Position numbers and translations under genes: made by a program. Of a stretch of 11,638 nt of DNA, positions 1 through 6,194 are shown piece by piece (within the stretch, counting starts at the first letter, position 1; each line of letters starts with the position of its first letter). Source of the stretch: Thiobacillus sp. GTDB taxonomy: Bacteria > Pseudomonadota > Gammaproteobacteria > Burkholderiales > Thiobacillaceae. Where the stretch lies: contig JADMKH010000296.1 in assembly GCA_018780025.1 (NCBI GenBank), positions 1 through 11,638 on the forward strand. The letters are read 5' to 3'. The notes below the pieces were generated by a model. The model saw only the letters and a list, made by a program, of their open reading frames with translations, did no database searches and was not told the DNA's origin.

Positions 1-2
1 AC

Positions 3-422
3 ATTCACGTCCTGGCCAAGGACGGCATTACGCTGGCAGGCATGCACGAAGCCTCCATTTTGCAAAAAACCGATTTCGTCCATGGGGCAGAAACGGGCCT
101 GGCGGTCGGGGGCGGCATCGGCATCCTCGCGGGACTGGTGGCGGTGTTCTTTCCTCCGGCGGGCGTGGATATGCAACTTGTCACCATCCTGATCACCGCC
201 CTGATCGGCGCCGCATTCGGTGCCTGGGTCGCCAGCATGGTCGCCAGCTCGATTCCCAACTCGCGCCTCAAAACCTTTGAAGCGGCCATCGCTGCCGGAC
301 ACATCCTGATGATGGTGGATGTGCCATCCGGACGCGTCGACGAAATCAAAAAACTGATTGCATCGCACCACCCCGAAGCCATGGGGTCGGGAGTCGAGCC
401 TACTATCCCAGCGTTTCCGTAG
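3..422 (+). CDS. DUF1269-type integral membrane protein, 5'-truncated by the window edge
   Basis: The reading frame is open from base 3 to the TAG at 420-422 and enters from outside the window. An internal ATG at 42 exists, but the residues before it (IHVLAKDGITLAG) read as coding sequence, so the true start is probably upstream. The visible part has the look of the DUF1269 family: a HEAS.LQKTD..HGAE stretch, a glycine-rich first membrane segment running into VFFPPAG, a second segment (LVTILITALIGAAFGAWVASM), then SRLK.FE.AI..G.ILMMVDVP and a C-terminal EPTIPAFP. The tail resembles a small alpha/beta domain placed after two membrane helices. The biochemical role of the family is unknown to me. 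It is followed directly by an intrinsic terminator, so it ends its transcription unit. Confidence 0.85.
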   Translation: MHVLAKDGITLAGMHEASILQKTDFVHGAETGLAVGGGIGILAGLVAVFFPPAGVDMQLVTILITALIGAAFGAWVASMVASSIPNSRLKTFEAAIAAGHILMMVDVPSGRVDEIKKLIASHHPEAMGSGVEPTIPAFP

Positions 423-439
423 GTGTGTGTCTCCCCCTC

Positions 440-464
440 AACCGGGCATCTGCCCGGTTTTTTT
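440..464 (+). terminator. Rho-independent terminator after the DUF1269 gene
   Basis: The sequence shows an 8-bp perfect stem, aaccgggc (440-447) and gcccggtt (452-459), with the 4-base loop atct. A run of seven T residues occupies 458-464. It lies 17 bases after the stop codon of the upstream gene. On the opposite strand only two T residues follow the stem, so it should mainly stop plus-strand transcripts and only weakly, if at all, stop those arriving from pyrC. Confidence 0.9.
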
Positions 465-472
465 ATGCGCGA

Positions 473-1510
473 TTATCGAGAAACGACGCGCCAGCGGATG
501 GCCTCGCCCGCGCGCAACGGCACCAGACTATCCGGGCCCAGCGTGAGGCTGGCTGGCGCTGTCCAGCTTTCGCGCTTGAGCGTAAGGGTGTCGGTGTGGC
601 GCGGCAGGCCGTAAAAATCGGCGCCATGGAAACTGGCAAACGCTTCGAGCTTGTCCAGCGCGCCTGCGTCCTCGAACGCTTCGGCATATAGCTCGATGGC
701 TGCATGCGCCGAGTACACCCCGGCGCAGCCACAGGACGACTCCTTGGCGCCCACCGCGTGTGGCGCGGAGTCGGTGCCGAGGAAGAACTTGGGGTTGCCG
801 GAAATGGCGGCGGCGACCAGTGCCTGACGGTGCAGCTCGCGCTTCAATATCGGCAGGCAATACATATGCGGGCGAATGCCGCCGCGGAACATGGCGTTGC
901 GGTTGTATAGCAGGTGATGCACGGTAATCGTCGCCGCCACGTTGGCCGGCGCGGCCGCCACAAACTCGGCTGCCTGACGCGTCGTGATGTGTTCCAGCAC
1001 GATTTTCAGCCTGGGGAAATCGCGGATCAGCCGGGTCAGGTGGCGCTCGATGAACACCGCCTCGCGGTCGAATACGTCGATCTCGGAATCGACCACTTCG
1101 CCGTGCAGCAGCAAGGGCATCCCGACTGCCTCCATCGCCGCAATCGCCGGATAGGCCTTGGCCAGATCGGTTACACCGGAATCCGAGTTGGTCGTCGCAC
1201 CGGCCGGGTAGTACTTCACCGCATGCACAAAGCCGCTTGCCCGCGCGCGACGGATTTCATCGGGCTGCGTATTGTCGGTGAGATAAAGCGTCATCAGCGG
1301 CTCGAACGCGGTGCCTGCCGCTGCGGCCAGCAGGCGCGCACGATACGCTGCCGCATCGGCCACGGTCACCACCGGCGGCTTCAGGTTGGGCATGGCGATC
1401 GCGCGACCAAATACACGCGCAGTATCGGGTACGACGCTTTGCATGGCAGCGCCATCGCGGAAATGGATGTGCCAGTCGTCGGGACGAGTGAGGGTGAGGG
1501 TATCGGTCAT
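473..1510 (-). CDS. pyrC: dihydroorotase (class II, PyrC type)
   Basis: This enzyme interconverts N-carbamoyl-L-aspartate and L-dihydroorotate, the third step of de novo pyrimidine synthesis, in the cytoplasm. The protein has 345 residues; E. coli PyrC has 348. All metal-site residues are recognisable: H14 and H16 in DDWHIHFRDG, the carboxylated lysine K99 in AVKYYPAGATTNS, H136 in LLLHGE, H174 in LEHIT and the catalytic D247 in LGTDSAPHA. These sit two to three positions before their E. coli counterparts. The substrate-binding N42 in MPNL is also present. The ATG at 1510 overlaps the TGA of rsmI in the form ATGA, which points to co-transcription and translational coupling with rsmI. No Shine-Dalgarno better than AGAAAG precedes it. 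The gene ends tail-to-tail with the DUF1269 gene. Confidence 0.97.
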   Translation of the reverse strand: MTDTLTLTRPDDWHIHFRDGAAMQSVVPDTARVFGRAIAMPNLKPPVVTVADAAAYRARLLAAAAGTAFEPLMTLYLTDNTQPDEIRRARASGFVHAVKYYPAGATTNSDSGVTDLAKAYPAIAAMEAVGMPLLLHGEVVDSEIDVFDREAVFIERHLTRLIRDFPRLKIVLEHITTRQAAEFVAAAPANVAATITVHHLLYNRNAMFRGGIRPHMYCLPILKRELHRQALVAAAISGNPKFFLGTDSAPHAVGAKESSCGCAGVYSAHAAIELYAEAFEDAGALDKLEAFASFHGADFYGLPRHTDTLTLKRESWTAPASLTLGPDSLVPLRAGEAIRWRVVSR

Positions 1511-2385
1511 GCGTCTTTCTGATCTTGCGGTTTTAATGCCAGGGTCATTTTATAGAGATCGGCCTTGCTGCGTCCGGTGATCTTCGACGTAAGCCTGGCC
1601 GCCAGCGTCGGCGGCAGTTCGGCCAGCAGCACGTCGAGTACCCGCATCGCTTCAGCGTCGACCACTGCAGCCGCAGCCGCAGGCGGATGGACGATGACCA
1701 CGAATTCTCCGCGCACGTTGTTGGGGTCGGCGGCCAGCCAGGCCGGCGCATCACGCAACGGCAGCGTGACGATGGTCTCGAATCGCTTGGTCAGCTCACG
1801 CGCCAGAGTAACGGCACGCGCATCGTCCAGCACTGCGGCCATATCGGCCAACGTTTCTTCAATGCGGTGCGGCGCCTCATAAAACACCAGCGCGCTCGGC
1901 AAGGCCGCAAGCGTTTGCAGCTGCGCGCGGCGGGCGCCCGCTTTAGGCGGCAGAAAGCCATGGAACAGCCACGTCCCCGATTCGACCCCGGCCGCCGACA
2001 GCGCCGTGGTCACCGCGGAGGCGCCGGGGATCGGCACCACGAGCAATCCAGCCGCGCGCACGGCAGTGACTAATCGAGCACCGGGATCGGATACCGCTGG
2101 CGTGCCGGCATCCGACACATAGGCGACCGCCTCGCCGGCGGCGATCCACGCAATGACCTTGTTGGCCGCCTCGCGTTCATTGTGCTCGCGAATCGACACC
2201 ATGGGCTTGGAGATATTGAGGTGTGCGAGCAGCTGCCCCGACACCCGGGTGTCTTCAGCCGCCACACGGTCCGCACATTTCAAGGTATCAATCGCACGCA
2301 GGGTGATATCGCCCAGGTTGCCGATGGGCGTGGCGACCACATAGAGCGCGGGCGGCAGACGGGTATGATGGGCAGATTCATTCAT
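1507..2385 (-). CDS. rsmI: 16S rRNA (cytidine(1402)-2'-O)-methyltransferase RsmI
   Basis: RsmI uses S-adenosylmethionine to 2'-O-methylate C1402 in the decoding centre of 16S rRNA. The 292-residue protein has the tetrapyrrole-methylase fold signatures in order: YVVATPIGNLGDIT near residues 15-28, AEDTR near 43, the SAM-binding SDAGTPAVSDPG near 91-102, IPGAS near 119, FYEAPHRI near 168, ARELTK near 194 and GEFVVIV near 226. A C-terminal helical region with SKITGRSKADLYK follows, as in E. coli RsmI (YraL). The ATG at 2385 is the only start that keeps the conserved N-terminus. No strong Shine-Dalgarno is visible. It is divergent from yraN with only 18 bp between starts, so its promoter must lie inside yraN. 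It reads into pyrC through a 4-base overlap. Confidence 0.96.
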   Translation of the reverse strand: MNESAHHTRLPPALYVVATPIGNLGDITLRAIDTLKCADRVAAEDTRVSGQLLAHLNISKPMVSIREHNEREAANKVIAWIAAGEAVAYVSDAGTPAVSDPGARLVTAVRAAGLLVVPIPGASAVTTALSAAGVESGTWLFHGFLPPKAGARRAQLQTLAALPSALVFYEAPHRIEETLADMAAVLDDARAVTLARELTKRFETIVTLPLRDAPAWLAADPNNVRGEFVVIVHPPAAAAAVVDAEAMRVLDVLLAELPPTLAARLTSKITGRSKADLYKMTLALKPQDQKDA

Positions 2386-2403
2386 GAGCCGTCATTGTCG
2401 CAG

Positions 2404-2754
2404 ATGTTGAAAACCCTGCTTGGGCAATCCGCTGAAAAACGGGCTGAAATTTTCCTCGAATCCAACGGACTGATGCTGGTTGCGCGCAATTGGCGCTGTC
2501 GATTCGGCGAAATCGATCTCATCATGCAGGACGGTGCTACGCGAGTTTTCGTTGAGGTACGTTTGCGCAGCCGCAACGATTTCGGCGGCGCCGCCGCCAG
2601 CGTGACGCCCGGCAAACAAAGAAAACTGCTCGCCGCTGCCCGCCAGTATCTGACCACACTGAAAACGCTACCGCCCTGTCGCTTCGACGTGGTGGCCCTG
2701 TCGGGCGACACCCGTCCCGACTGGATCAAAAATGCGTTCGACGATATGGGATAA
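2404..2754 (+). CDS. yraN: UPF0102/YraN family protein, nuclease-like fold
   Basis: This is a 116-residue protein of the YraN (UPF0102) family, which is predicted from fold to be a PD-(D/E)XK-type endonuclease; its cellular role is not settled. Visible signatures are E.RAE.FLE.NG near the start, ARNWRCRFGEIDLI, and VFVEVRLRS, which together supply the E, D and E-x-(K/R) positions of the putative active site. The final position is Arg here, where many family members have Lys. I chose the ATG at 2404 because family members usually begin shortly before the QSAEKRAE-like helix. In-frame ATGs at 2365 and 2368 would run into the rsmI coding region on the other strand and add 12-13 residues. The Shine-Dalgarno is weak. 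It leads the yraN-diaA-dolP run, eight bases before diaA. Confidence 0.9.
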   Translation: MLKTLLGQSAEKRAEIFLESNGLMLVARNWRCRFGEIDLIMQDGATRVFVEVRLRSRNDFGGAAASVTPGKQRKLLAAARQYLTTLKTLPPCRFDVVALSGDTRPDWIKNAFDDMG

Positions 2755-2762
2755 TTGCTGGC

Positions 2763-3356
2763 ATGGCTTTACTCGACAGAATTCTCGGTCACTTCACGGC
2801 CTCGGCCCAAGCCAAGCTGGACGCTGCAGACACCCTCGCACCGCAGATTGAGCAAGCAGCACGCCTGCTGGTGCACTGTTTTACGCAAGGGGGAAAGGTG
2901 CTGGCCTGCGGCAACGGCGGCTCGGCAACAGACGCACAGCATTTCGCCTCACTCATGATCAACCGGTTCGAGCAGGAACGGCCGGGGCTTGCGGCCATCG
3001 CGCTGACAACCGATACCTCAACCTTGACGGCGATTTCGAACGATTCCACCTACGATCAGGTTTTCGCACGCCAGGTGAAGGCCTTGGGCCAGCCCGGCGA
3101 TGTCCTGCTGGCAATTTCCACCAGCGGCAACTCACCCAATGTGTTGCACGCTGTTGCCGCCGCCCACGCCCGCAACATGCATGTCATTGCACTGACGGGG
3201 CGTAGCGGCGGCCGGTTGACGGAACAAATACAGGAAGACGACGTCTTCCTGTGTGTGCCCGCAGAATCCACTGCGCGTATTCAGGAAGTCCATCTGCTTG
3301 CCATCCATTGCCTTTGCGATGGAGTGGACAGCGTTTTACTAGGAGCTGAAGAATGA
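2763..3356 (+). CDS. diaA: SIS-domain protein, DiaA type (DnaA initiator-associating protein), GmhA-related
   Basis: In E. coli, DiaA is a tetrameric SIS-domain protein that binds DnaA and promotes orderly initiation at oriC. The 197-residue protein has the SIS signature CGNGGS (residues 49-54), H60 in AQHFAS, and ISTSGNSPN. It also carries features particular to DiaA: SLMINRFEQERP, AIALTTDTSTLTAI.ND and SARIQEVHLLAIHCLCD. At the position of the catalytic glutamate of phosphoheptose isomerase GmhA (Glu65 in E. coli) it has L64, so sedoheptulose-7-phosphate isomerase activity is doubtful. Automatic pipelines may nevertheless call it gmhA. The position between yraN and dolP matches E. coli yraO (diaA). 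Its TGA overlaps the dolP ATG. The binding of DnaA by this homologue is inferred from family and synteny. Confidence 0.88.
   Translation: MALLDRILGHFTASAQAKLDAADTLAPQIEQAARLLVHCFTQGGKVLACGNGGSATDAQHFASLMINRFEQERPGLAAIALTTDTSTLTAISNDSTYDQVFARQVKALGQPGDVLLAISTSGNSPNVLHAVAAAHARNMHVIALTGRSGGRLTEQIQEDDVFLCVPAESTARIQEVHLLAIHCLCDGVDSVLLGAEE
3341..3345 (+). promoter_or_regulatory. strong Shine-Dalgarno for dolP inside the end of diaA
   Basis: AGGAG at 3341-3345 stands seven bases before the dolP ATG at 3353, within the last codons of diaA. With the ATGA overlap it fixes the dolP start and suggests re-initiation by ribosomes finishing diaA as well as independent loading. Confidence 0.8.
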
Positions 3357-3928
3357 AGAAACTTGTACAAATCGCGTTGGCAGGCCTCGTCCTGTCACAA
3401 TTGCAAGGTTGCGCTACTGCCGTGTTGGGGGGCGCCGCCGCGACAGGATCTGCGGTCGCGCTTGATCGTCGCACCGCAGGCGTGTTTGTAGGTGACCAGG
3501 AAATCGAACTCCGCGCGCAAAATCGCCTGAGCGAGGCCTTCCCAAAAAATGCCGCCAACATTTCCACCACCAGCTATAACCGTCAGGTGCTGCTCACCGG
3601 CCAGGTACAGGACGAATCCACCCGCACGCGTGCGGGCGAAATCGTCAAAGCCGTTCCGGATGTACGCGCCGTGTACAACGAACTGAGCGTATCGGGTGCC
3701 ACGTCGCTGACGTCCGATGCAAATGATACGGCCATCACCAGCAAGGTGAAGGCGCGCATGTTGCGGGACGAAAAAGTGCCGGGCACCAAAATAAAAATTG
3801 TGACAGAAGCCGCCATCGTTTATTTGATGGGACTGGTCACGCAAGACGAAGCCAGGATCGCCACTGAAATTGCACGCACCACAAGTGGCGTAACCAAGGT
3901 CGTTACTCTGTTCGAATATATCAATTAA
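3353..3928 (+). CDS. dolP: outer-membrane lipoprotein with two BON domains, DolP (YraP) homologue
   Basis: In E. coli, DolP is an outer-membrane lipoprotein that binds anionic phospholipids, localises to division sites, and influences envelope integrity and amidase activity. This protein has 191 residues, the same as E. coli DolP. Residues 1-20 form a lipoprotein signal ending in LQGC, with C20 as the lipidated residue; the next residues are A and T, not D, so sorting to the outer membrane is expected. BON domain 1 spans roughly residues 48-113 (ISTTSYNRQVLLTGQV, VRAVYNEL). BON domain 2 spans roughly 122-190 (DTAITSKVKARML, IVYLMGLVT, SGVTKVVTLFEYI). The order yraN-diaA-dolP matches E. coli. 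I see no T-tailed terminator in the 121 bases before ubiD, so read-through is possible. Confidence 0.93.
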   Translation: MKKLVQIALAGLVLSQLQGCATAVLGGAAATGSAVALDRRTAGVFVGDQEIELRAQNRLSEAFPKNAANISTTSYNRQVLLTGQVQDESTRTRAGEIVKAVPDVRAVYNELSVSGATSLTSDANDTAITSKVKARMLRDEKVPGTKIKIVTEAAIVYLMGLVTQDEARIATEIARTTSGVTKVVTLFEYIN

Positions 3929-4023
3929 TGGCAGCCGCCTCCGCGCACGCGCCATGTCGGCGAGCCGATCTGGTCGCATGGATCGCTCTGGACTCTGCGC
4001 GGAAGGTGTTCAGCCACTATTAT

Positions 4024-4086
4024 TTCATCGCCCAACCTGACACGCATTCATGATTTACCACGACCTGCGGGACTTCATCGCCCAAC
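4024..4086 (+). repeat. exact 13-bp direct repeat spanning the ubiD start
   Basis: The 13-mer ttcatcgcccaac occurs at 4024-4036, in the leader, and at 4074-4086, within ubiD codons 9-13. The copies are 50 bases apart, so they are in different frames relative to ubiD, and the upstream copy is not translated as part of the gene. Its role is unknown; it may be the scar of a small duplication. Confidence 0.7.
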
Positions 4087-5513
4087 TCGAAAACATGGGC
4101 GAGCTCAAACGCATCGCCGTCGAAGTCGATCCCAAATTTGAAATGACCGAAATTGCCGATCGCGTGCTGCGCGCCGGCGGGCCGGCATTGCTGTTTGAAA
4201 ATCCCAAAGGCCATTCCATTCCGGTGCTGGCAAACTTGTTCGGCACAGTCAAGCGTGTCGCGCTGGGCATGGGCGAAAATGATCCCGCCCGCCTGCGCGA
4301 AGTCGGCAAGCTGCTGGCTTATCTGAAAGAACCCGAGCCCCCCAAGGGCCTGCGCGATGCCTGGGATAAATGGCCGGTGCTCAAACAGGTGTTGAACATG
4401 ACACCGAAGGAAGTACGCAGCGCACCGTGCCAGGAAATCGTGTGGGAAGGCGCCGACGTGGATGTGTCGCGACTGCCGATCCAGCATTGCTGGCCGGGCG
4501 ATGTGGCGCCGCTCGTCACCTGGGGACTGACCGTCACCCGCGGCCCGCACAAGAAACGGCAGAACCTCGGCATTTATCGGCAGCAGGTGATCGCACCGAA
4601 CAAACTCATCATGCGCTGGCTGGCCCATCGCGGCGGCGCGCTCGACTTTCGCGAGCACCAGTTGGCGCATCCCGGTGAGCCGTTTCCACTTGCCGTCGCG
4701 CTGGGTGCCGATCCGGCAACCATCCTCGGTGCAGTCACCCCGGTGCCGGATTCGCTGTCTGAATATCAGTTCGCCGGCTTGCTGCGCGGCGCCAAGACCG
4801 AGGTGGTGAAATGCCTGGGCAGCGACCTGCAGGTGCCGGCCTCGGCCGAGATCGTGCTCGAAGGCGTGATCCATCCGGGAGAAACGGCACTTGAGGGACC
4901 GTACGGCGACCACACTGGCTACTACAATGAGCAGGAAACCTTTCCGGTGTTCACCATCGAGCGCATGACGATGCGGCGCGACCCGATCTACCACAGCACC
5001 TACACCGGCAAACCGCCGGACGAGCCGGCCATCCTCGGCATGGCACTGAATGAAGTGTTCGTGCCGCTGCTGCAAAAGCAGTTTCCCGAGATCACCGACT
5101 TCTACCTGCCGCCCGAAGGCTGTTCGTATCGCATGGCGGTGGTCAGCATGAAGAAGAGTTACCCCGGCCATGCCAAGCGGGTGATGTTCGGCGTGTGGAG
5201 TTTTCTGCGCCAGTTCATGTACACCAAGTTCATTATCGTCACCGACGACGATGTGAATGTGCGCGACTGGAAGGAAGTCATCTGGGCGCTGACCACCCGG
5301 GTCGACCCGGCACGCGACACCCTGCTGGTGGAAAACACGCCGATCGATTACCTTGATTTCGCCAGCCCGGTTTCCGGGCTTGGCAGCAAGATGGGGATCG
5401 ACGCCACCAACAAATGGCCGGGCGAAACCACCCGTGAATGGGGCACACCGATTGTGATGGACGCGGCCGTCAAAGCGCGGGTCGATGCGCTGTGGCAGGA
5501 CCTCGGCTTGTAG
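4050..5513 (+). CDS. ubiD: 4-hydroxy-3-polyprenylbenzoate decarboxylase UbiD
   Basis: UbiD removes the carboxyl group of 3-polyprenyl-4-hydroxybenzoate in ubiquinone synthesis, using prenylated FMN made by UbiX. The protein has 487 residues (E. coli UbiD has about 497) and aligns with the family from the first residues (YHDLRDFIAQLE..GELKRI) to the end (DATNKWPGET.REWG). Motifs that position cofactor and metal are present: N172 and R177 in NLGIYR, and E282 and D287 in EGPYGDHTGYY. These give the Arg-Glu-Asp triad expected from studied UbiD enzymes. ATG 4050 gives the usual N-terminus but has no clear Shine-Dalgarno. The PyrR-family gene starts ten bases after its stop. No ubiX is visible in the window, so the cofactor must come from elsewhere in the genome. 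Confidence 0.97.
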   Translation: MIYHDLRDFIAQLENMGELKRIAVEVDPKFEMTEIADRVLRAGGPALLFENPKGHSIPVLANLFGTVKRVALGMGENDPARLREVGKLLAYLKEPEPPKGLRDAWDKWPVLKQVLNMTPKEVRSAPCQEIVWEGADVDVSRLPIQHCWPGDVAPLVTWGLTVTRGPHKKRQNLGIYRQQVIAPNKLIMRWLAHRGGALDFREHQLAHPGEPFPLAVALGADPATILGAVTPVPDSLSEYQFAGLLRGAKTEVVKCLGSDLQVPASAEIVLEGVIHPGETALEGPYGDHTGYYNEQETFPVFTIERMTMRRDPIYHSTYTGKPPDEPAILGMALNEVFVPLLQKQFPEITDFYLPPEGCSYRMAVVSMKKSYPGHAKRVMFGVWSFLRQFMYTKFIIVTDDDVNVRDWKEVIWALTTRVDPARDTLLVENTPIDYLDFASPVSGLGSKMGIDATNKWPGETTREWGTPIVMDAAVKARVDALWQDLGL

Positions 5514-5523
5514 GCCCGCACGC

Positions 5524-6084
5524 ATGACGGACAAACCGCAGGGCAGGCGCACCTGTCTCTACGACCCCTCACAGCTCGACGTCATCGTCGGCGATATGGC
5601 GCGCCAGGCGGCGGGCCTGCTGACGGGCGCCACGAAAATTGCGATTGTCGGCATCCTGAGGCGCGGCGCGCCCCTGGCCGACAGACTGCATGCGCGACTG
5701 GTGGAGACTTACGGCCTGGAAAACAGTGTGAGGCTGGACCTGCAGATCAAGCGTTATGCGGACGATCTCACGCTGCTCTATCCCGAAACCCAACTGACCG
5801 AGAATCCGACCCACGCCGCTCTCGACCTCGCGGGCCACACCGTGCTGGTGGTGGATGACGTGATGTATCGCGGACATTCCATGCTGCGCGCGGTGGAATA
5901 TCTGGCCGGCAAGCAACCGGCCGAAATTCGCACCGTGGTGCTGGTGGACCGCGGCGCAACGAAATTACCGGTGCGCGCCGATATTGTTGGCGTCCGCCTC
6001 GACGTTGCCCCGTCGGACGTCATCGAATGCAATGTGCCCCCTTACGAGGACAGTTTCAGGATCGACCTGATGCAGCCCGAATAA
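5524..6084 (+). CDS. pyrR: PyrR-family phosphoribosyltransferase with a diverged PRPP loop
   Basis: PyrR proteins are uracil phosphoribosyltransferase-like. In Gram-positive bacteria they also bind pyr mRNA to control attenuation; their role in proteobacteria is less clear. This 186-residue protein matches the family in layout: IAIVGILRRGAPLADRL (residues 39-55), KRYADDL (76-82), VLVVDDVMYRGHSM (107-120) and VVLVDRGATKLPVRADIVG (138-156). The PRPP-binding loop normally reads DDVxxTGxT. Here it is D111-D112-V-M-Y-R116-G-H-S119, so the threonine is Arg and the last position is Ser. The family YRDDL loop is also changed to YADDL. Catalysis may be reduced or lost. The start at 5524 gives a normal N-terminus; an in-frame ATG at 5485 lies inside ubiD. 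It follows ubiD by ten bases and is probably co-transcribed. Confidence 0.8.
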   Translation: MTDKPQGRRTCLYDPSQLDVIVGDMARQAAGLLTGATKIAIVGILRRGAPLADRLHARLVETYGLENSVRLDLQIKRYADDLTLLYPETQLTENPTHAALDLAGHTVLVVDDVMYRGHSMLRAVEYLAGKQPAEIRTVVLVDRGATKLPVRADIVGVRLDVAPSDVIECNVPPYEDSFRIDLMQPE

Positions 6085-6142
6085 CGGCTTCCTGCCGCCC
6101 CGTCTACCCTTGGCTGTGGGCGCAAAAATCCGTGTCATCTTC

Positions 6143-6148
6143 TATGAT
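6143..6148 (+). promoter_or_regulatory. possible -10 element upstream of the glycine-zipper gene
   Basis: TATGAT at 6143-6148 is one mismatch from the sigma-70 -10 consensus and lies 47 bases before the ATG at 6195, in the 110-base gap after the PyrR-family gene. No convincing -35 hexamer stands 16-18 bases upstream, so this is a weak call made mainly from position. Confidence 0.2.
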
Positions 6149-6183
6149 CAGATACGTGGAACGCGTGCCATCCCCAAACCTTC

Positions 6184-6189
6184 AAGGAG
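6184..6189 (+). promoter_or_regulatory. Shine-Dalgarno for the glycine-zipper protein
   Basis: AAGGAG at 6184-6189 is five bases before ATG 6195. It decides that start over the longer open frame that reaches back into the PyrR-family gene. Confidence 0.85.
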
Positions 6190-6194
6190 CGATC

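Noticed and set aside
914..1522. 202-residue plus-strand frame opposite pyrC
   Set aside because: It lies entirely antisense to pyrC, whose active-site residues are all intact on the minus strand; its product has shadow-frame composition.
3940..4003. 8-bp inverted repeat tccgcgca/tgcgcgga between dolP and ubiD
   Set aside because: The arms are 48 bases apart and no T run follows. It is too loose to call a terminator or an operator.
4018..4023. TATTAT as a -10 element for ubiD
   Set aside because: No acceptable -35 hexamer stands 16-18 bases upstream, and the position in an AT-poor region alone is not enough.
5297..5310. Palindrome CCGGGTCGACCCGG in ubiD
   Set aside because: It encodes the family stretch TRVDPA in GC-rich codons, so coding constraint explains it.
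5365..5388. Stem-loop agcccgg-ttt-ccgggct in ubiD
   Set aside because: It falls on the conserved ASPVSGLGSK segment and is followed by no T run, so it is best explained by codon use.
4020..5552. 510-residue open frame on the minus strand opposite ubiD
   Set aside because: It mirrors the full length of an unmistakable ubiD gene. Its product is rich in His, Arg and Gln with no recognisable motif, which is typical of antisense frames in GC-rich DNA.
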